Counted from the first letter of the stretch, positions 6,503 through 14,093 are shown. The stretch is DNA of 34,511 nt from Pseudomonadota bacterium (GCA_023442945.1 JAEZWW010000105.1:1-34511); one strand, 5' to 3'. The notes: generated from the letters alone by a model not told the origin. Numbers and translations: made by a program.

Positions 6503-7192
6503 GTGGTAAGGCTAAGCACAGGAGACATGCACAGGATGATGGCGTTAGAAGGAGGGATTCTTCAAGGATTTCCTGCGCTCCTGGAAAACGCCAAAGCGAC
6601 GTATGAGGCCGGCGACAAATCAGAACTATGGGACTTGGTGTGTCTCTGTGCCCTGTATCAAGTGATCGTTCCCGATTGGGCTGTCAACGCGTTGTACGAG
6701 ATTCGCGAAGGACTCCGGGTTGGCGCAATTGCGGATTTAAATGACGCATTCGGTGAGGTGGTTCAGGGGAGTCCGAAAGAGCGTCATCGGCAAGCGTATC
6801 TGAGGGGGATCGCCGCAGAAGTGACGATCCTGCTCCAAGTCGACCGAAGCGGTGGGGGGAGCAGAACGGCGCCTGATCTGTACGACCGCGTGATCGAAGT
6901 GATGTCAGACCGACGGTCGAAGGGGGAGGAGACCAGCCGTGTTCCGACTAGAAGAGAAGTCGAGCAGATCGATAAAAGTATGGGTGGAAAAGAAGCAGCA
7001 CTAGCGATCAAGCAGGGATCAAACGCAGCTGTCGGTGGGATCATGGATGTCACGCTACCTCCTATAAAGCGGACTGGTCGTCCACTGATCTGGGATACAT
7101 CGGAGCCGAACGGAACCGGCACGAGCTCTTATGGAGCTGAGGCCTTGGAGATCACAAAATTTCAGAAATTCGTGTTTGAATCGAAGCCGTGA
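6503..7192 (+). CDS. unknown protein in repressor cassette, 229 aa
   Basis: Not recognised. The start is GTG 6503 with AGGAG (6491-6495) 7 nt upstream; the TTG at 6497 is too close to that site. The N-terminal half is helical (MHRMMALEGGILQGFPALLE, then ELWDLVCLCALYQVIVPDWA and ALYEIREGLRVGAIADLNDA). The C-terminal half is polar and Gly/Ser/Thr-rich with a basic segment, VPTRREVEQIDKSMGGKEA. Codon use is less GC-rich than in the neighbouring genes, which suggests recent acquisition. It is only 10 bases behind the ribbon-helix-helix gene and so is probably cotranscribed from the switch promoter. A lysogenic-conversion or exclusion gene, or the toxin partner of an RHH antitoxin, are guesses only. 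Confidence 0.7.
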   Translation: MVRLSTGDMHRMMALEGGILQGFPALLENAKATYEAGDKSELWDLVCLCALYQVIVPDWAVNALYEIREGLRVGAIADLNDAFGEVVQGSPKERHRQAYLRGIAAEVTILLQVDRSGGGSRTAPDLYDRVIEVMSDRRSKGEETSRVPTRREVEQIDKSMGGKEAALAIKQGSNAAVGGIMDVTLPPIKRTGRPLIWDTSEPNGTGTSSYGAEALEITKFQKFVFESKP

Positions 7193-7204
7193 TCTAGGCC
7201 CAAT

Positions 7205-7228
7205 GCACCCCATACCTTCATGGGGTGC
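7205..7228. repeat. perfect 9-bp hairpin before replication module
   Basis: GCACCCCAT (7205-7213) and ATGGGGTGC (7220-7228) form a perfect stem with a 6-nt loop, 12 bases after the 229-aa gene. No T-run follows on the plus strand. The ATG used by the next open frame lies inside the right arm, so the hairpin could either end the upstream transcript or mask that start. Confidence 0.5.
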
Positions 7229-7471
7229 CAAGTGCCAGCAACGAATTTCAACGCTCGACGCCGAGTTCACCAGGGCGTAGACACGCTTAGCGTTCCCGAC
7301 GCTCTTTTGAAGCTCCGAACGGTCATCGCCGTAACCGGACTGAGCGAGTCAACAATCCGCCGAAAGATCGCTGCTGGCGAATTCCCCGCGCCCGTCCGCG
7401 ATGGCAAGCACTGCACGCGCTGGATTGCCGCAACGGTTCAGAACTGGCTTCGCGCGAAGGCCGCCCAATGA
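7220..7471 (+). CDS. AlpA/MerR-like small DNA-binding protein
   Basis: An 83-aa protein. From residue 33, RTVIAVTGLSESTIRRKIAA then GEFPAPVRDGKHCTRWIAAT and VQNWLRAK match the AlpA/excisionase winged-helix layout: helix-turn-helix, wing and a W-containing helix. The first 20-30 residues do not look conserved. ATG 7220 lies inside a hairpin and lacks a ribosome-binding site, so the true start may be a weaker internal codon. Its end overlaps the next gene as ATGA, making it the first gene of the coupled rightward module. It is likely an early rightward regulator and is the second AlpA-like protein in the prophage. Confidence 0.75.
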   Translation: MGCQVPATNFNARRRVHQGVDTLSVPDALLKLRTVIAVTGLSESTIRRKIAAGEFPAPVRDGKHCTRWIAATVQNWLRAKAAQ

Positions 7472-7650
7472 CCGGCCGGCTCCATCAGGTCGAGGTCGAC
7501 CCGCCTCACACCGAGGCTCTGCGCCGCGAAGTAGAGCGCGCTGAGTCAGAGGCCGCCCGCCTGCGCGAGGAGCTCGAGCAAGTCGAGTGGCTCGCTGACT
7601 ACGACCGCGCCGAGGTCGCCGGCGTATCCCTTGCGCTGGAGCTGGCATGA
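7468..7650 (+). CDS. small coiled-coil protein, 60 aa
   Basis: A short, strongly charged protein. Residues 16-47 (LRREVERAESEAARLREELE onward) form a clear heptad coiled coil rich in Glu, Arg and Leu. The end, AEVAGVSLALELA, is hydrophobic. It is coupled on both sides by ATGA overlaps and has GAAGG 7 nt before its ATG. It may dimerise with itself or with a neighbouring replication protein. No family recognised. Confidence 0.65.
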   Translation: MTGRLHQVEVDPPHTEALRREVERAESEAARLREELEQVEWLADYDRAEVAGVSLALELA

Positions 7651-8045
7651 ACAGCGTCACCAACAGCGTCGAGGCGCTTGATCCCCAGATTCTCGTTCGT
7701 CAGCTGAACGCGACCTTTCCGGGTATCGGTGCCCGCCTGGTTGACCACGAATTGGCTCAGCAGCCCGGCGTGTGCGTGCATGGCTTAGCAATGATGCCGG
7801 ACGGGCTGCCCGTGTTTTCTGATCTTTTTGCAGATCAGCTCGAGTACGACGGCACGCTGCACACGGGATTCGAGGCTTGGCTCGAAATGCGGGGGTGGTA
7901 CGTCGAGCCCTACGACGGCGATCGCCTTGACCTCGTCCGAATCGCAGATGCCGACGGATGCATGCAGGGGTGGGCGGAGGCCTGGGCAGCAGCTCCGCGC
8001 GCGCCTGTCGACTTCAGCAACCCAGAAATGGAGCTGCCGTTTTGA
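7647..8045 (+). CDS. hypothetical phage protein, 132 aa
   Basis: Not recognised. The protein is acidic, with a Trp/Tyr-rich second half (EAWLEMRGWYVEPYDGDRLD and MQGWAEAWAAAPRA). The N-terminus includes ALDPQILVRQLNATFPGIGA. No cysteine cluster, signal peptide or nucleotide-binding motif is visible. ATG 7647 overlaps the preceding stop as ATGA with GGAG 5 nt upstream. Its own TGA overlaps the TTG start of the ParB-like gene. The tight coupling places it with the replication genes; a small adaptor or single-strand-binding accessory role is possible but not shown. Confidence 0.65.
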   Translation: MNSVTNSVEALDPQILVRQLNATFPGIGARLVDHELAQQPGVCVHGLAMMPDGLPVFSDLFADQLEYDGTLHTGFEAWLEMRGWYVEPYDGDRLDLVRIADADGCMQGWAEAWAAAPRAPVDFSNPEMELPF

Positions 8046-8317
8046 CGACCACGTACACACAGCATCCGCTGTCGGCAGCGTTTCCGGCCTTGGCGGACGA
8101 TGAATTCCAGGCGCTCAAGGACAGCATCGAGATTCACGGTTGCCTGAACCCCATCACGCTCCTCGAAGGTCAGGTGCTGGACGGCTGGAACCGCTACCGC
8201 GCAGTTTGTGAGCTGGGCATGGAGTGCCCGACGCGCGAACTCGAAGATTGGATCGACCCGCGCGACTTCGTCAAAAGTCAGAACAAGATTCGCCGGCACC
8301 TGTCGGTTGGCGCATGA
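8042..8317 (+). pseudogene. ParB-like protein, N-terminal part cut by TGA
   Basis: A 91-aa fragment of a ParB/Srx-fold protein. LADDEFQALKDSIEIHGCLN, then PITLLEGQVLDGWNRYRAVC and FVKSQNKIRRHLSVGA are the ParB N-domain motifs (the DGWNRYRA segment corresponds to the GxxRxxA box). The frame continues unbroken after a single TGA at 8315-8317 as ALIEVRLREWMPVGANQ. The TGA thus replaces one sense codon (CGA is the simplest ancestor) within the helix after RRHLSVG. The TTG start at 8042 has GGAG 8 nt upstream and overlaps the previous stop; an in-frame ATG at 7958 lies deep in the other gene. ParB-like phage proteins are often DNA-binding or nuclease-related. As it stands, the protein would be made in two pieces. 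Confidence 0.75.
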
Positions 8318-8329
8318 GCACTGATTGAG

Positions 8330-9091
8330 GTGCGCCTCCGGGAGTGGATGCCGGTCGGCGCAAATCAGTTTGGCGGGACCGCTGCATCGGCGGAAACGGA
8401 TCAAGGAGGGCGGGCCCCGGGGGCCTACCCTTCCGAAACTGAAGAAGGGTGGGCACCGGGTGCCTACCCTCCCCAAGCCGACATAGGGTGGGCACCCGGT
8501 GCCCACCCTCTTGAAAGCAAAGGATCCACGCAGCAGGAATCGGTCCGGGCCGTATCTCAGCAGACCGGGCTGTCCGAGCGCACGCTTAAGCAGGCCAAGG
8601 TCGTCAACGCGAACGCGGTGCGCGCGGTCCAGGACGCGGTGTTGCGCAGCACGGTATCGCTCAAGGCCGCCGAGAAGATCGCACGGCTGCCGCAGCAGGA
8701 GCAGGGCGATGCCCTGGAGTCGGCAAAGGCGCCCAAACCCCGCAAGAGCGACTCCGAGAGCCGGGCCGTTGCTCGACCCAAGCAGCCGAGCGACGAAGAA
8801 CCGGACGCCGCCGCGAGTGCGGAGACATTGGCGCGTTTGGCCTTTCTGGAGGACGAAGTTGTCCATCTCCAGGATGCCTTGAGCGCCACACGCGAGGAGC
8901 TTGATGCGGCCGCGAGAGTATTGGACGCGTCCGACCCGGTCAGCGCTGCACTCAAAGAGGCTGAGTGCGAGCGTGCCCTGGCGCGCGGCCTGCAGAGTCG
9001 CCTGGATGGATTGATGCGGGAAGTGGCCGAGCTCAAACGCTCCGTCAAGTTCTGGCAGCGCAAGGCAGAAAGCGCCGGGGAGGCCGCATGA
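8330..9091 (+). CDS. ParB-like protein, C-terminal part
   Basis: The same reading frame as the ParB-like fragment, resumed at GTG 8330 after the in-frame TGA, 253 aa. It starts with VRLREWMPVGANQFGG. Next comes a repetitive insert with three GxAPGAxP units encoded by the palindromes at 8408-8509. A helix-turn-helix segment follows (VRAVSQQTGLSERTLKQAKV, then AVRAVQDAVLRSTVSLKAAE), like the middle domain of ParB. The protein ends with a long coiled coil (EDEVVHLQDALSATREELDA to ELKRSVKFWQRKAESAGEAA). No ribosome-binding site precedes 8330, so separate translation is doubtful without readthrough or reinitiation. The stop overlaps the helicase ATG. Confidence 0.7.
   Translation: MRLREWMPVGANQFGGTAASAETDQGGRAPGAYPSETEEGWAPGAYPPQADIGWAPGAHPLESKGSTQQESVRAVSQQTGLSERTLKQAKVVNANAVRAVQDAVLRSTVSLKAAEKIARLPQQEQGDALESAKAPKPRKSDSESRAVARPKQPSDEEPDAAASAETLARLAFLEDEVVHLQDALSATREELDAAARVLDASDPVSAALKEAECERALARGLQSRLDGLMREVAELKRSVKFWQRKAESAGEAA
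8408..8509 (+). repeat. three REP-like palindromes, 39-nt period
   Basis: Three 24-bp units at 8408-8431, 8447-8470 and 8486-8509 are spaced exactly 39 bases apart, which keeps the reading frame. The third is a near-perfect palindrome with 12-bp arms AGGGTGGGCACC and GGTGCCCACCCT around one base. The second and first are diverged copies. GTGGGCAC..GTGCCCAC palindromes are a common REP-type repeat in proteobacterial genomes (general knowledge). Here they add a Gly-Ala-Pro-rich linker to the ParB-like protein. Confidence 0.8.
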
Positions 9092-10605
9092 CGCTGCTCG
9101 AAGGTTTGACCCCGGCCAACTTCGATCCGCCCAGGCCGTTCCAGCGAGTAGCGCTCCAGGGCATTGCGGAAGGCCTGTTGGCGGGCCACCGGTGCCAGAT
9201 GCTGATGGCTCCGACAGGTTCTGGCAAAACGTACCTCGGTCTGCGGCTGGTGGAGGCAGCGCTCAAGCGCGGGCGCCGCGCCACGTTCCTGTGCGATCGG
9301 ACCACGCTGATCGATCAGACCAGCAAGCGCGCGTTTGCCTACGGCTTGGACCATGGGGTGATCCAGGGCGATCACCCATTGCAGGATTGGTCCAAGCCGT
9401 TTCAGATCGCCAGCGCGCAGACGGTGGAGAGCCGCGGGTGGCCGGAGACAGATGTTCTGATCATCGACGAAAGCCACACAACCCGCGAGGTGTGGACGAA
9501 GTACGCGATGGAGTCGGAGGCCCGCGTGGTGGGCTTGTCAGCCACACCATTCAGCCCGGGCCTGGGCAAGATCTTCTCGAATTTGGTCAGTCCTACGACG
9601 ATGCACGAGCTGACGCAGGAGGGCATTCTGGTGCCGCTGCGCGTGCTGTCCTGCCGCCGCCCCGACATGACGGGCGCGAAGACCAACGCCTATGGTGAGT
9701 GGGCTTCGGACGACGCGAGCGCGCGAGGCATGGAGATCATCGGCGATGTGGTGGCCGAATGGCTGCGCCATGCGGAGAACCGCAAGACGATTGTGTTCGG
9801 CGCCAGCATCGCACACTGCGAGGAGCTGTGCCGGCAGTTCAATGAAGCCGGCGTACTGGCGGCCACGTTCACGAAGGACACCGATCCAAAAGAGCGCAAA
9901 GCGCTAATCGACGAGTTCGAGAAGCCTCAATCCGCCGTGCGCGTGCTGATCAGCGTGGAAGCGCTGGCCAAGGGCTTCGATGTGCCCGACGTTTCCTGCG
10001 TTGTGGACTGCCGGCCGCTGCGCAAGTCGCTCAGCCTGGCCATTCAGATGTGGGGTCGCGGCCTGCGGGAGAGCAAGAAAACGGGCAAGACCGATTGCTT
10101 GCTGCTGGATCACAGCGGGAACATCACGCGGTTTGCCGACGACTTCACCGACCTCTATTTCAACGGTCTGGCTTCCCTCGACATGGGAGAGAAGCTGAAC
10201 AAGGAAGTGCGCGCCGACGGCAAGGACGAGCGAGAGCGGTCAGGCTGTCCGTCGTGCGGGTACAAGCCCTTCCGCAAGCGCTGCATGTCCTGTGGGTTCG
10301 AGGTGCGTGACCGATCACTGGTCGTGCACGAAGTCGGCGTCATGGAGGAGATCGTCATCGGCAAGAAGAAGCTCGCCGACGACAGAGCGCACCTTTGGAA
10401 TCAGCTGGTTACCTACGCCAGCGGAAACACGAGGATTCAGCGCAAGGAAGCCTTTTGCAAGGCCAAGTTCAAGGACTGGACGGGCGAGTGGCCACCGCGC
10501 TCCTGCAGCTTCGACCCGAGGTTGGAAGTGCCCGTTTCGGACGCCGTGCGCAGCCGCATCACGTCGGAGAACATCCGCCGGGCCAAGGCGAGGGCAACGG
10601 CGTGA
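9088..10605 (+). CDS. phage superfamily 2 DNA helicase with zinc ribbon
   Basis: An ATP-dependent DNA/RNA helicase of superfamily 2, 505 aa, with two RecA-like domains. Visible motifs are FQRVALQGI (Q-like motif), APTGSGKT (Walker A, about 41-48), the DESH box in VLIIDESHTT (about 126), SATPFSPGLG (motif III, about 151), SVEALAKGFDVPDVSCVV (motif V) and QMWGRGLRES (motif VI, about 320). CPSCGY and CMSCGF (about 388-406) form a four-Cys zinc ribbon. A basic tail ends the protein. It probably unwinds DNA during phage replication or recombination. ATG 9088 overlaps the ParB-like stop as ATGA with GGAGG upstream; its stop overlaps the primase GTG. Confidence 0.92.
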   Translation: MTLLEGLTPANFDPPRPFQRVALQGIAEGLLAGHRCQMLMAPTGSGKTYLGLRLVEAALKRGRRATFLCDRTTLIDQTSKRAFAYGLDHGVIQGDHPLQDWSKPFQIASAQTVESRGWPETDVLIIDESHTTREVWTKYAMESEARVVGLSATPFSPGLGKIFSNLVSPTTMHELTQEGILVPLRVLSCRRPDMTGAKTNAYGEWASDDASARGMEIIGDVVAEWLRHAENRKTIVFGASIAHCEELCRQFNEAGVLAATFTKDTDPKERKALIDEFEKPQSAVRVLISVEALAKGFDVPDVSCVVDCRPLRKSLSLAIQMWGRGLRESKKTGKTDCLLLDHSGNITRFADDFTDLYFNGLASLDMGEKLNKEVRADGKDERERSGCPSCGYKPFRKRCMSCGFEVRDRSLVVHEVGVMEEIVIGKKKLADDRAHLWNQLVTYASGNTRIQRKEAFCKAKFKDWTGEWPPRSCSFDPRLEVPVSDAVRSRITSENIRRAKARATA

Positions 10606-11537
10606 CCACGTTCGTTGACTTCGCCCGCGCGCACGGCGTGGAAATCGACCCGGCCAAGCTGTACGCCAATGAGCGGGTGCGGCGCTGTGGGACGACCGAA
10701 CACCCGAGGTCAAAGAACGGCGCCTACTTCTGGGACGGCCAGCGCGGCTGGGTGTTCGCATGGGACGGCGAAGCCCGAGCGCAATGGTGGAACGATCCCC
10801 ATGCCAGACCGTGGACCGAAGAAGAAAAGCACGCCTGGAAGGCCAAGCGTGACGGCCAGCGCCAAGCTGAAGAGCGCAAGCGGCGCGATGCGGCCCTTCA
10901 AGCGGCGGAGATGCTGAAGGCCGCCAAACCCGGCAGGCACGACTACCTGTTTCGCAAGGGCTTCCCGGATTTGCAAGGCCTGGTGCTACCAGATGGCGGT
11001 CTGCTGGTGCCCATGCGGGACTGGAAGACCAACGAACTGCGAGGCGCCCAGGTCATCCGTTGGACCGACACGGAAGACGAGCCCGGTCGCATGCGGTGGG
11101 TGAAGAAGATGGTCTACGGGATGCAGGCCCGCGGCGCGGTGCTGCGGCTGGGGCCACGGCACGCGACCGAAACGATTTACTGCGAGGGTTACGCCACCGG
11201 CCTATCTATCGAGGCGGCGGTGCGCCAGCTCCGATTGAACGCGGCCGTGATGGTCTGCTTCAGCGATTCCAACATGGTGCACGTCGCCCAACAGACCAAA
11301 GGGCGCCGGTACTGCTTTGCCGATCACGACCGCACGCCCGCTCTGGAGCGTGCGAAGCGCGACCGGGGCGAGCCGTTTGATGTCCGTGGGCCAGGCGAAC
11401 TGGCGGCCATCAACGCAGGGCTGCCGTACTGCATGAGCCCTGAGCTGGGCGAGGACGCCAACGATCTGCACCAGCGTGCAGGGCTCATGGCGGTGTGCCA
11501 GCTGCTCCTGAAGGCGAGGGCACAGATGGGCCCGTAA
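10602..11537 (+). CDS. TOPRIM primase-like replication protein
   Basis: A 311-aa protein that would make RNA primers with the helicase encoded just before it. The N-terminal 130 residues are Trp- and charge-rich (GAYFWDGQRGWVFAWDGEAR, then a basic helix). The central part has GLVLPDGGLLVPMRD, a primase-type fold segment. The TOPRIM domain shows the catalytic Glu in IYCEGYATGLSIEA (about 188), VMVCFSDSNM and the acidic pair in YCFADHD (about 241). The C-terminus reads LGEDANDLHQ, typical of phage primases near their metal site. No zinc finger is visible. The start GTG 10602 overlaps the helicase stop as GTGA. Similar proteins occur in many P4- and podovirus-type elements. Confidence 0.85.
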   Translation: MTTFVDFARAHGVEIDPAKLYANERVRRCGTTEHPRSKNGAYFWDGQRGWVFAWDGEARAQWWNDPHARPWTEEEKHAWKAKRDGQRQAEERKRRDAALQAAEMLKAAKPGRHDYLFRKGFPDLQGLVLPDGGLLVPMRDWKTNELRGAQVIRWTDTEDEPGRMRWVKKMVYGMQARGAVLRLGPRHATETIYCEGYATGLSIEAAVRQLRLNAAVMVCFSDSNMVHVAQQTKGRRYCFADHDRTPALERAKRDRGEPFDVRGPGELAAINAGLPYCMSPELGEDANDLHQRAGLMAVCQLLLKARAQMGP

Positions 11538-11556
11538 GGCGACACAAACGCAACCC

Positions 11557-11957
11557 ATGTCAGCGGCTGGATACGCGGGGGCATGGGCCAAGAACAACGG
11601 CTACCCGGATTGTGCAGAGCCGAAGCGTGGGTGGAGTACCTAGAGCGCGCGCAGGGCCTCGATGCAGAGGCTGTAAGTCTGGGTTACCTGCTGGGGCGCA
11701 TCGGCCACCACGGGGCGCTGAGCGACGGGCTAACTGCCACTGCCTCTTGCGTGTACCACGAACCTTGGGTGTACCCCTGGGTAAGGGGTGGTATGCGCAG
11801 TTCTCCGGGTCTTCAGCCTTGCCTCTCAGGAATAGCAACAGTAGGACAGCTAGATACAGAAACGAAGGGTTCAAGAGACAAGCGGACCCGCGAGCCGAGC
11901 CTGACCAGAGCCATTCATCAACGAGACCGATTCCCCAAACCTGGAGCTACCCGATGA
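11557..11957 (+). pseudogene. possible frameshifted small gene, 416-bp gap
   Basis: This stretch between primase and the next gene has no clean gene. A frame from ATG 11557 (MSAAGYAGAWAKNNGYPDCA) stops at 11643. A second frame from 11583 reads AEAWVEYLERAQGLDAEAVS and LGYLLGRIGHHG and runs to 11957. The two look like parts of one protein joined by a one-base deletion near 11622. After about 11750 the sequence looks non-coding, although the frame stays open and ends in ATGA over the next start. Neither start has a ribosome-binding site. It could equally be chance open frame in an intergenic region. Confidence 0.35.
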
Positions 11958-12451
11958 CCGCACTCCCCACCGCCGAGATCCCGACCATCCACGACACGCG
12001 CCAGCCAAAGCCGACGCCCGCCCAGGCAAAGTCCACCGGCCAGATCATCTGGGACGCCATCCTGGACCTGCACAGCCAGGACCAGGTGGTCACGCGCAAG
12101 ACCCTGGCGGAAGTCACAGGCTACCGGATGACCGTCATCGACGACCACATCAGCCGAATGCACGACAACGAGCAGCTGCGCCGCGTCCGAGATGGCGTGT
12201 TTGTGCCTGTGCCGAGGTACGACCCGCCGAGGCCCGTCTCAGGCTCTCTGACGACGGACGGATTCTTCGTCCTGGAGGTGGGCGACAAGGTCGTGGTCAT
12301 GCAGCCCAAGGAAGCCCGCATGGCCGGTGCGCTGCTGGCTGGCCAGTTCGCCCAGTTCTCCAACATCCAGAGCGGCCACGACGCGAACTTCCTGGTCAAC
12401 ACCGTCTGGAACGAGCTGCGCCAGCTGAAGCGCGATCTGGGTGGGGCGTGA
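11954..12451 (+). CDS. winged-helix-like phage protein, 165 aa
   Basis: After a Pro/Thr-rich leader (1-25), residues 26-75 form a winged-helix pattern: GQIIWDAILDLHSQDQVVTR, KTLAEVTGYRMTVIDDHI and LRRVRDGVFVPV, with helix, recognition helix and wing. The second half reads GFFVLEVGDKVVVMQPKEAR, a beta-rich piece, and ends in helices. It is probably a DNA-binding replication or transcription regulator at the end of the replication module, but the family is not known to me. The start ATG 11954 has GGAG 7 nt upstream. Confidence 0.75.
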   Translation: MTALPTAEIPTIHDTRQPKPTPAQAKSTGQIIWDAILDLHSQDQVVTRKTLAEVTGYRMTVIDDHISRMHDNEQLRRVRDGVFVPVPRYDPPRPVSGSLTTDGFFVLEVGDKVVVMQPKEARMAGALLAGQFAQFSNIQSGHDANFLVNTVWNELRQLKRDLGGA

Positions 12452-12550
12452 TTGCGTCCTTCGTGTCCTAACGCCTAGATGGCTCCGATATGCCGGGTCA
12501 CCCACGGCAGAATCTCTCGCACCAAGCTCAGTCACTCCAAGAACGACCTC

Positions 12551-13765
12551 ATGCTCACCGTATACCTGGATAGCTCAGACTATTCAGTCCTGTCGAGATC
12601 CTCCCTTGCTCCAGGGCACGCTGAAACTAAGAGCGCCCTGAAGGCGTTTGCTGAGAAGAAGCGCGTCCGGTTCGTTTTTTCTGGCCTGATCGTTTCCGAG
12701 ATGGCGCCACTCGGAGCGGTTGCTGTCCCGTACGCAATCGATAGAGGCGCATGGCTATCCGAACTGTGCGGCCAAAACGCGCTGATGCATCGGGGCGACC
12801 TCATGAAACTTGAGGTTCAGGCGCTGGCTCGGGGTGAGTCGCCTCCGTCGACCGCCGAGAGTACTGCGCACGATTGGTTCCCGACAGTTGAACTCGATGA
12901 GCCCGAACCGCTGGCGACGTCAGTCCGCGAGATGATTCGTGAAGACGCAACCTTTGGAAGGGCTGAACGTCGCCGGCAGGAAAGGCAAGCATTCAAGCGC
13001 GGCAGACTGCGACCGGATGTCGAGGCGAGGATCATGCGGGAGGCCGGCCTGCGCTATGTCGACGCAATACTCTCGAGATTTCCAATGGAGCCGTCGAATG
13101 CTGGGGTGCTGGGTCGGTACGTTATGGGCAAGGCGAGCAGAGACGAAGCCATAGAGGCGCTCAAAGCCTCGCTGCGAGATCCATGCTGGGTTATGCGCTG
13201 GTTTTCCGAGAACCCCAAAATGGCCGAGCCGCTTACGGACATGATCCGAGAGCCTGGTCGACTGATCGGAGAGAGATTCAGAACGTTCGTTGAGCAGGCG
13301 AAGCGACTAAAGGTCATGCCGGAGGCGGAAGGAAACGGTACGTTGTGGGATCAGCAGACATTGAGTCAAACGCGTGAGTGGGGCAGCTACGTCGACGAGG
13401 TTTTGTTCGGAACCGTGAAATCGATAGCAGCGCACTGCAAAGTCGACGTCGAATCAGCGCTGACATCGGAAAAAGTCGCGTCCTGTTGTCCTGGTCTCAA
13501 CGCGACGGTCCGAGCGGCACTGTCCTCCCTCCGGCACCAGCTCGACGCCAAGCAGGAACCGAGCGACAGCCAATTCCCTGACGCGATGCATGCGATCTAT
13601 GGTCCGTACGTTGATCTCTTTCGAGCCGATGCGTTTATGGCGCCCCACATCCAGAGACATTTGATGGATTGCGGGACGAAGGTCGTTTCGAGGTTGGTTG
13701 ATCTTCCTCGGGAGATCGAGCAGCGACTTGCAAGCCAAGGGTCGACAGCGGTCGCGCCTGCATAG
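12551..13765 (+). CDS. PIN-like domain protein, probable cargo gene
   Basis: A 404-aa protein that starts LTVYLDSSDYSVLSR, the first strand and acidic Asp of a PIN-like nuclease. FVFSGLIVSEMAP (about residues 51-63) could supply the conserved Glu. Near the C-terminus, SQFPDAMHAIYGPYVDLFRA and DAFMAPHIQ give the paired Asp motif D-x-x-H...Y-x-x-LF-x-(A/D)D seen in PIN-like proteins. The middle 250 residues are helical and charged. PIN proteins cleave RNA or DNA with a metal-binding acidic cluster. The ATG at 12551 is used because the domain begins there; 24 extra upstream residues are unlike it. Its place between replication and packaging genes and its mixed codon use suggest cargo, possibly for defence or phage exclusion (inference). 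Confidence 0.65.
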   Translation: MLTVYLDSSDYSVLSRSSLAPGHAETKSALKAFAEKKRVRFVFSGLIVSEMAPLGAVAVPYAIDRGAWLSELCGQNALMHRGDLMKLEVQALARGESPPSTAESTAHDWFPTVELDEPEPLATSVREMIREDATFGRAERRRQERQAFKRGRLRPDVEARIMREAGLRYVDAILSRFPMEPSNAGVLGRYVMGKASRDEAIEALKASLRDPCWVMRWFSENPKMAEPLTDMIREPGRLIGERFRTFVEQAKRLKVMPEAEGNGTLWDQQTLSQTREWGSYVDEVLFGTVKSIAAHCKVDVESALTSEKVASCCPGLNATVRAALSSLRHQLDAKQEPSDSQFPDAMHAIYGPYVDLFRADAFMAPHIQRHLMDCGTKVVSRLVDLPREIEQRLASQGSTAVAPA

Positions 13766-13835
13766 GGCTTCAGGCTTAATCGTACCCAGCGCGCGTGCCG
13801 AGGCGTTGTCGCGCCGATCGTTTGCATGTCACCGA

Positions 13836-14093
13836 TCAGCCGTAAATCCGCCACAGCAGCCACGCGCCCATGCCAGCAAGCGCGACAGAGACCGCGATGC
13901 CAATCGGCAGAAAGGTGGTGCGCGTCATCTCTGTCGCCCGCTCCAGACCGTACTTTTTGACCCACATGGCGGCCTTCGGACTGTTCATCATGTAGTCGCG
14001 CAGTGTCTTCTCGTCTCGCAGGAGGCGAATGTTCCGGTACGCGAAGTACAGACCCACGACCAGAATGAGAAGCGGGTACGCCAGCTTTTCCAT
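13836..14093 (-). CDS. small two-helix membrane protein, 85 aa
   Basis: The only minus-strand gene among the late genes. Residues 6-19 (YPLLILVVGLYFAY) and about 62-82 (FLPIGIAVSVALAGMGAWLL) are membrane helices. They are joined by a charged loop of about 40 residues with RLLRDEKTLRDYMMNSPKAA and KKYGLERATEMTR. ATG 14093 has GGAGG 8 nt upstream, a strong site. It diverges from the terminase genes across a 120-base region that holds the GTACGAAT inverted repeat. Opposite orientation, own ribosome-binding site and membrane location are typical of phage cargo such as superinfection-exclusion proteins, but this is not proven. Confidence 0.75.
   Translation of the reverse strand: MEKLAYPLLILVVGLYFAYRNIRLLRDEKTLRDYMMNSPKAAMWVKKYGLERATEMTRTTFLPIGIAVSVALAGMGAWLLWRIYG

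Noticed and set aside
7205..7230. CATGGGGTGC shared with the tRNA-Pro anticodon arm, as a possible attachment site
   Set aside because: The match is only 10 bases plus AAG, lies inside a self-complementary hairpin and sits in the middle of the prophage, so it is more likely chance.
8408..8509. CRISPR-like array because of three regularly spaced repeats
   Set aside because: The spacers are only 15 bases, the repeats are palindromic and diverged, and the whole stretch is coding in frame.
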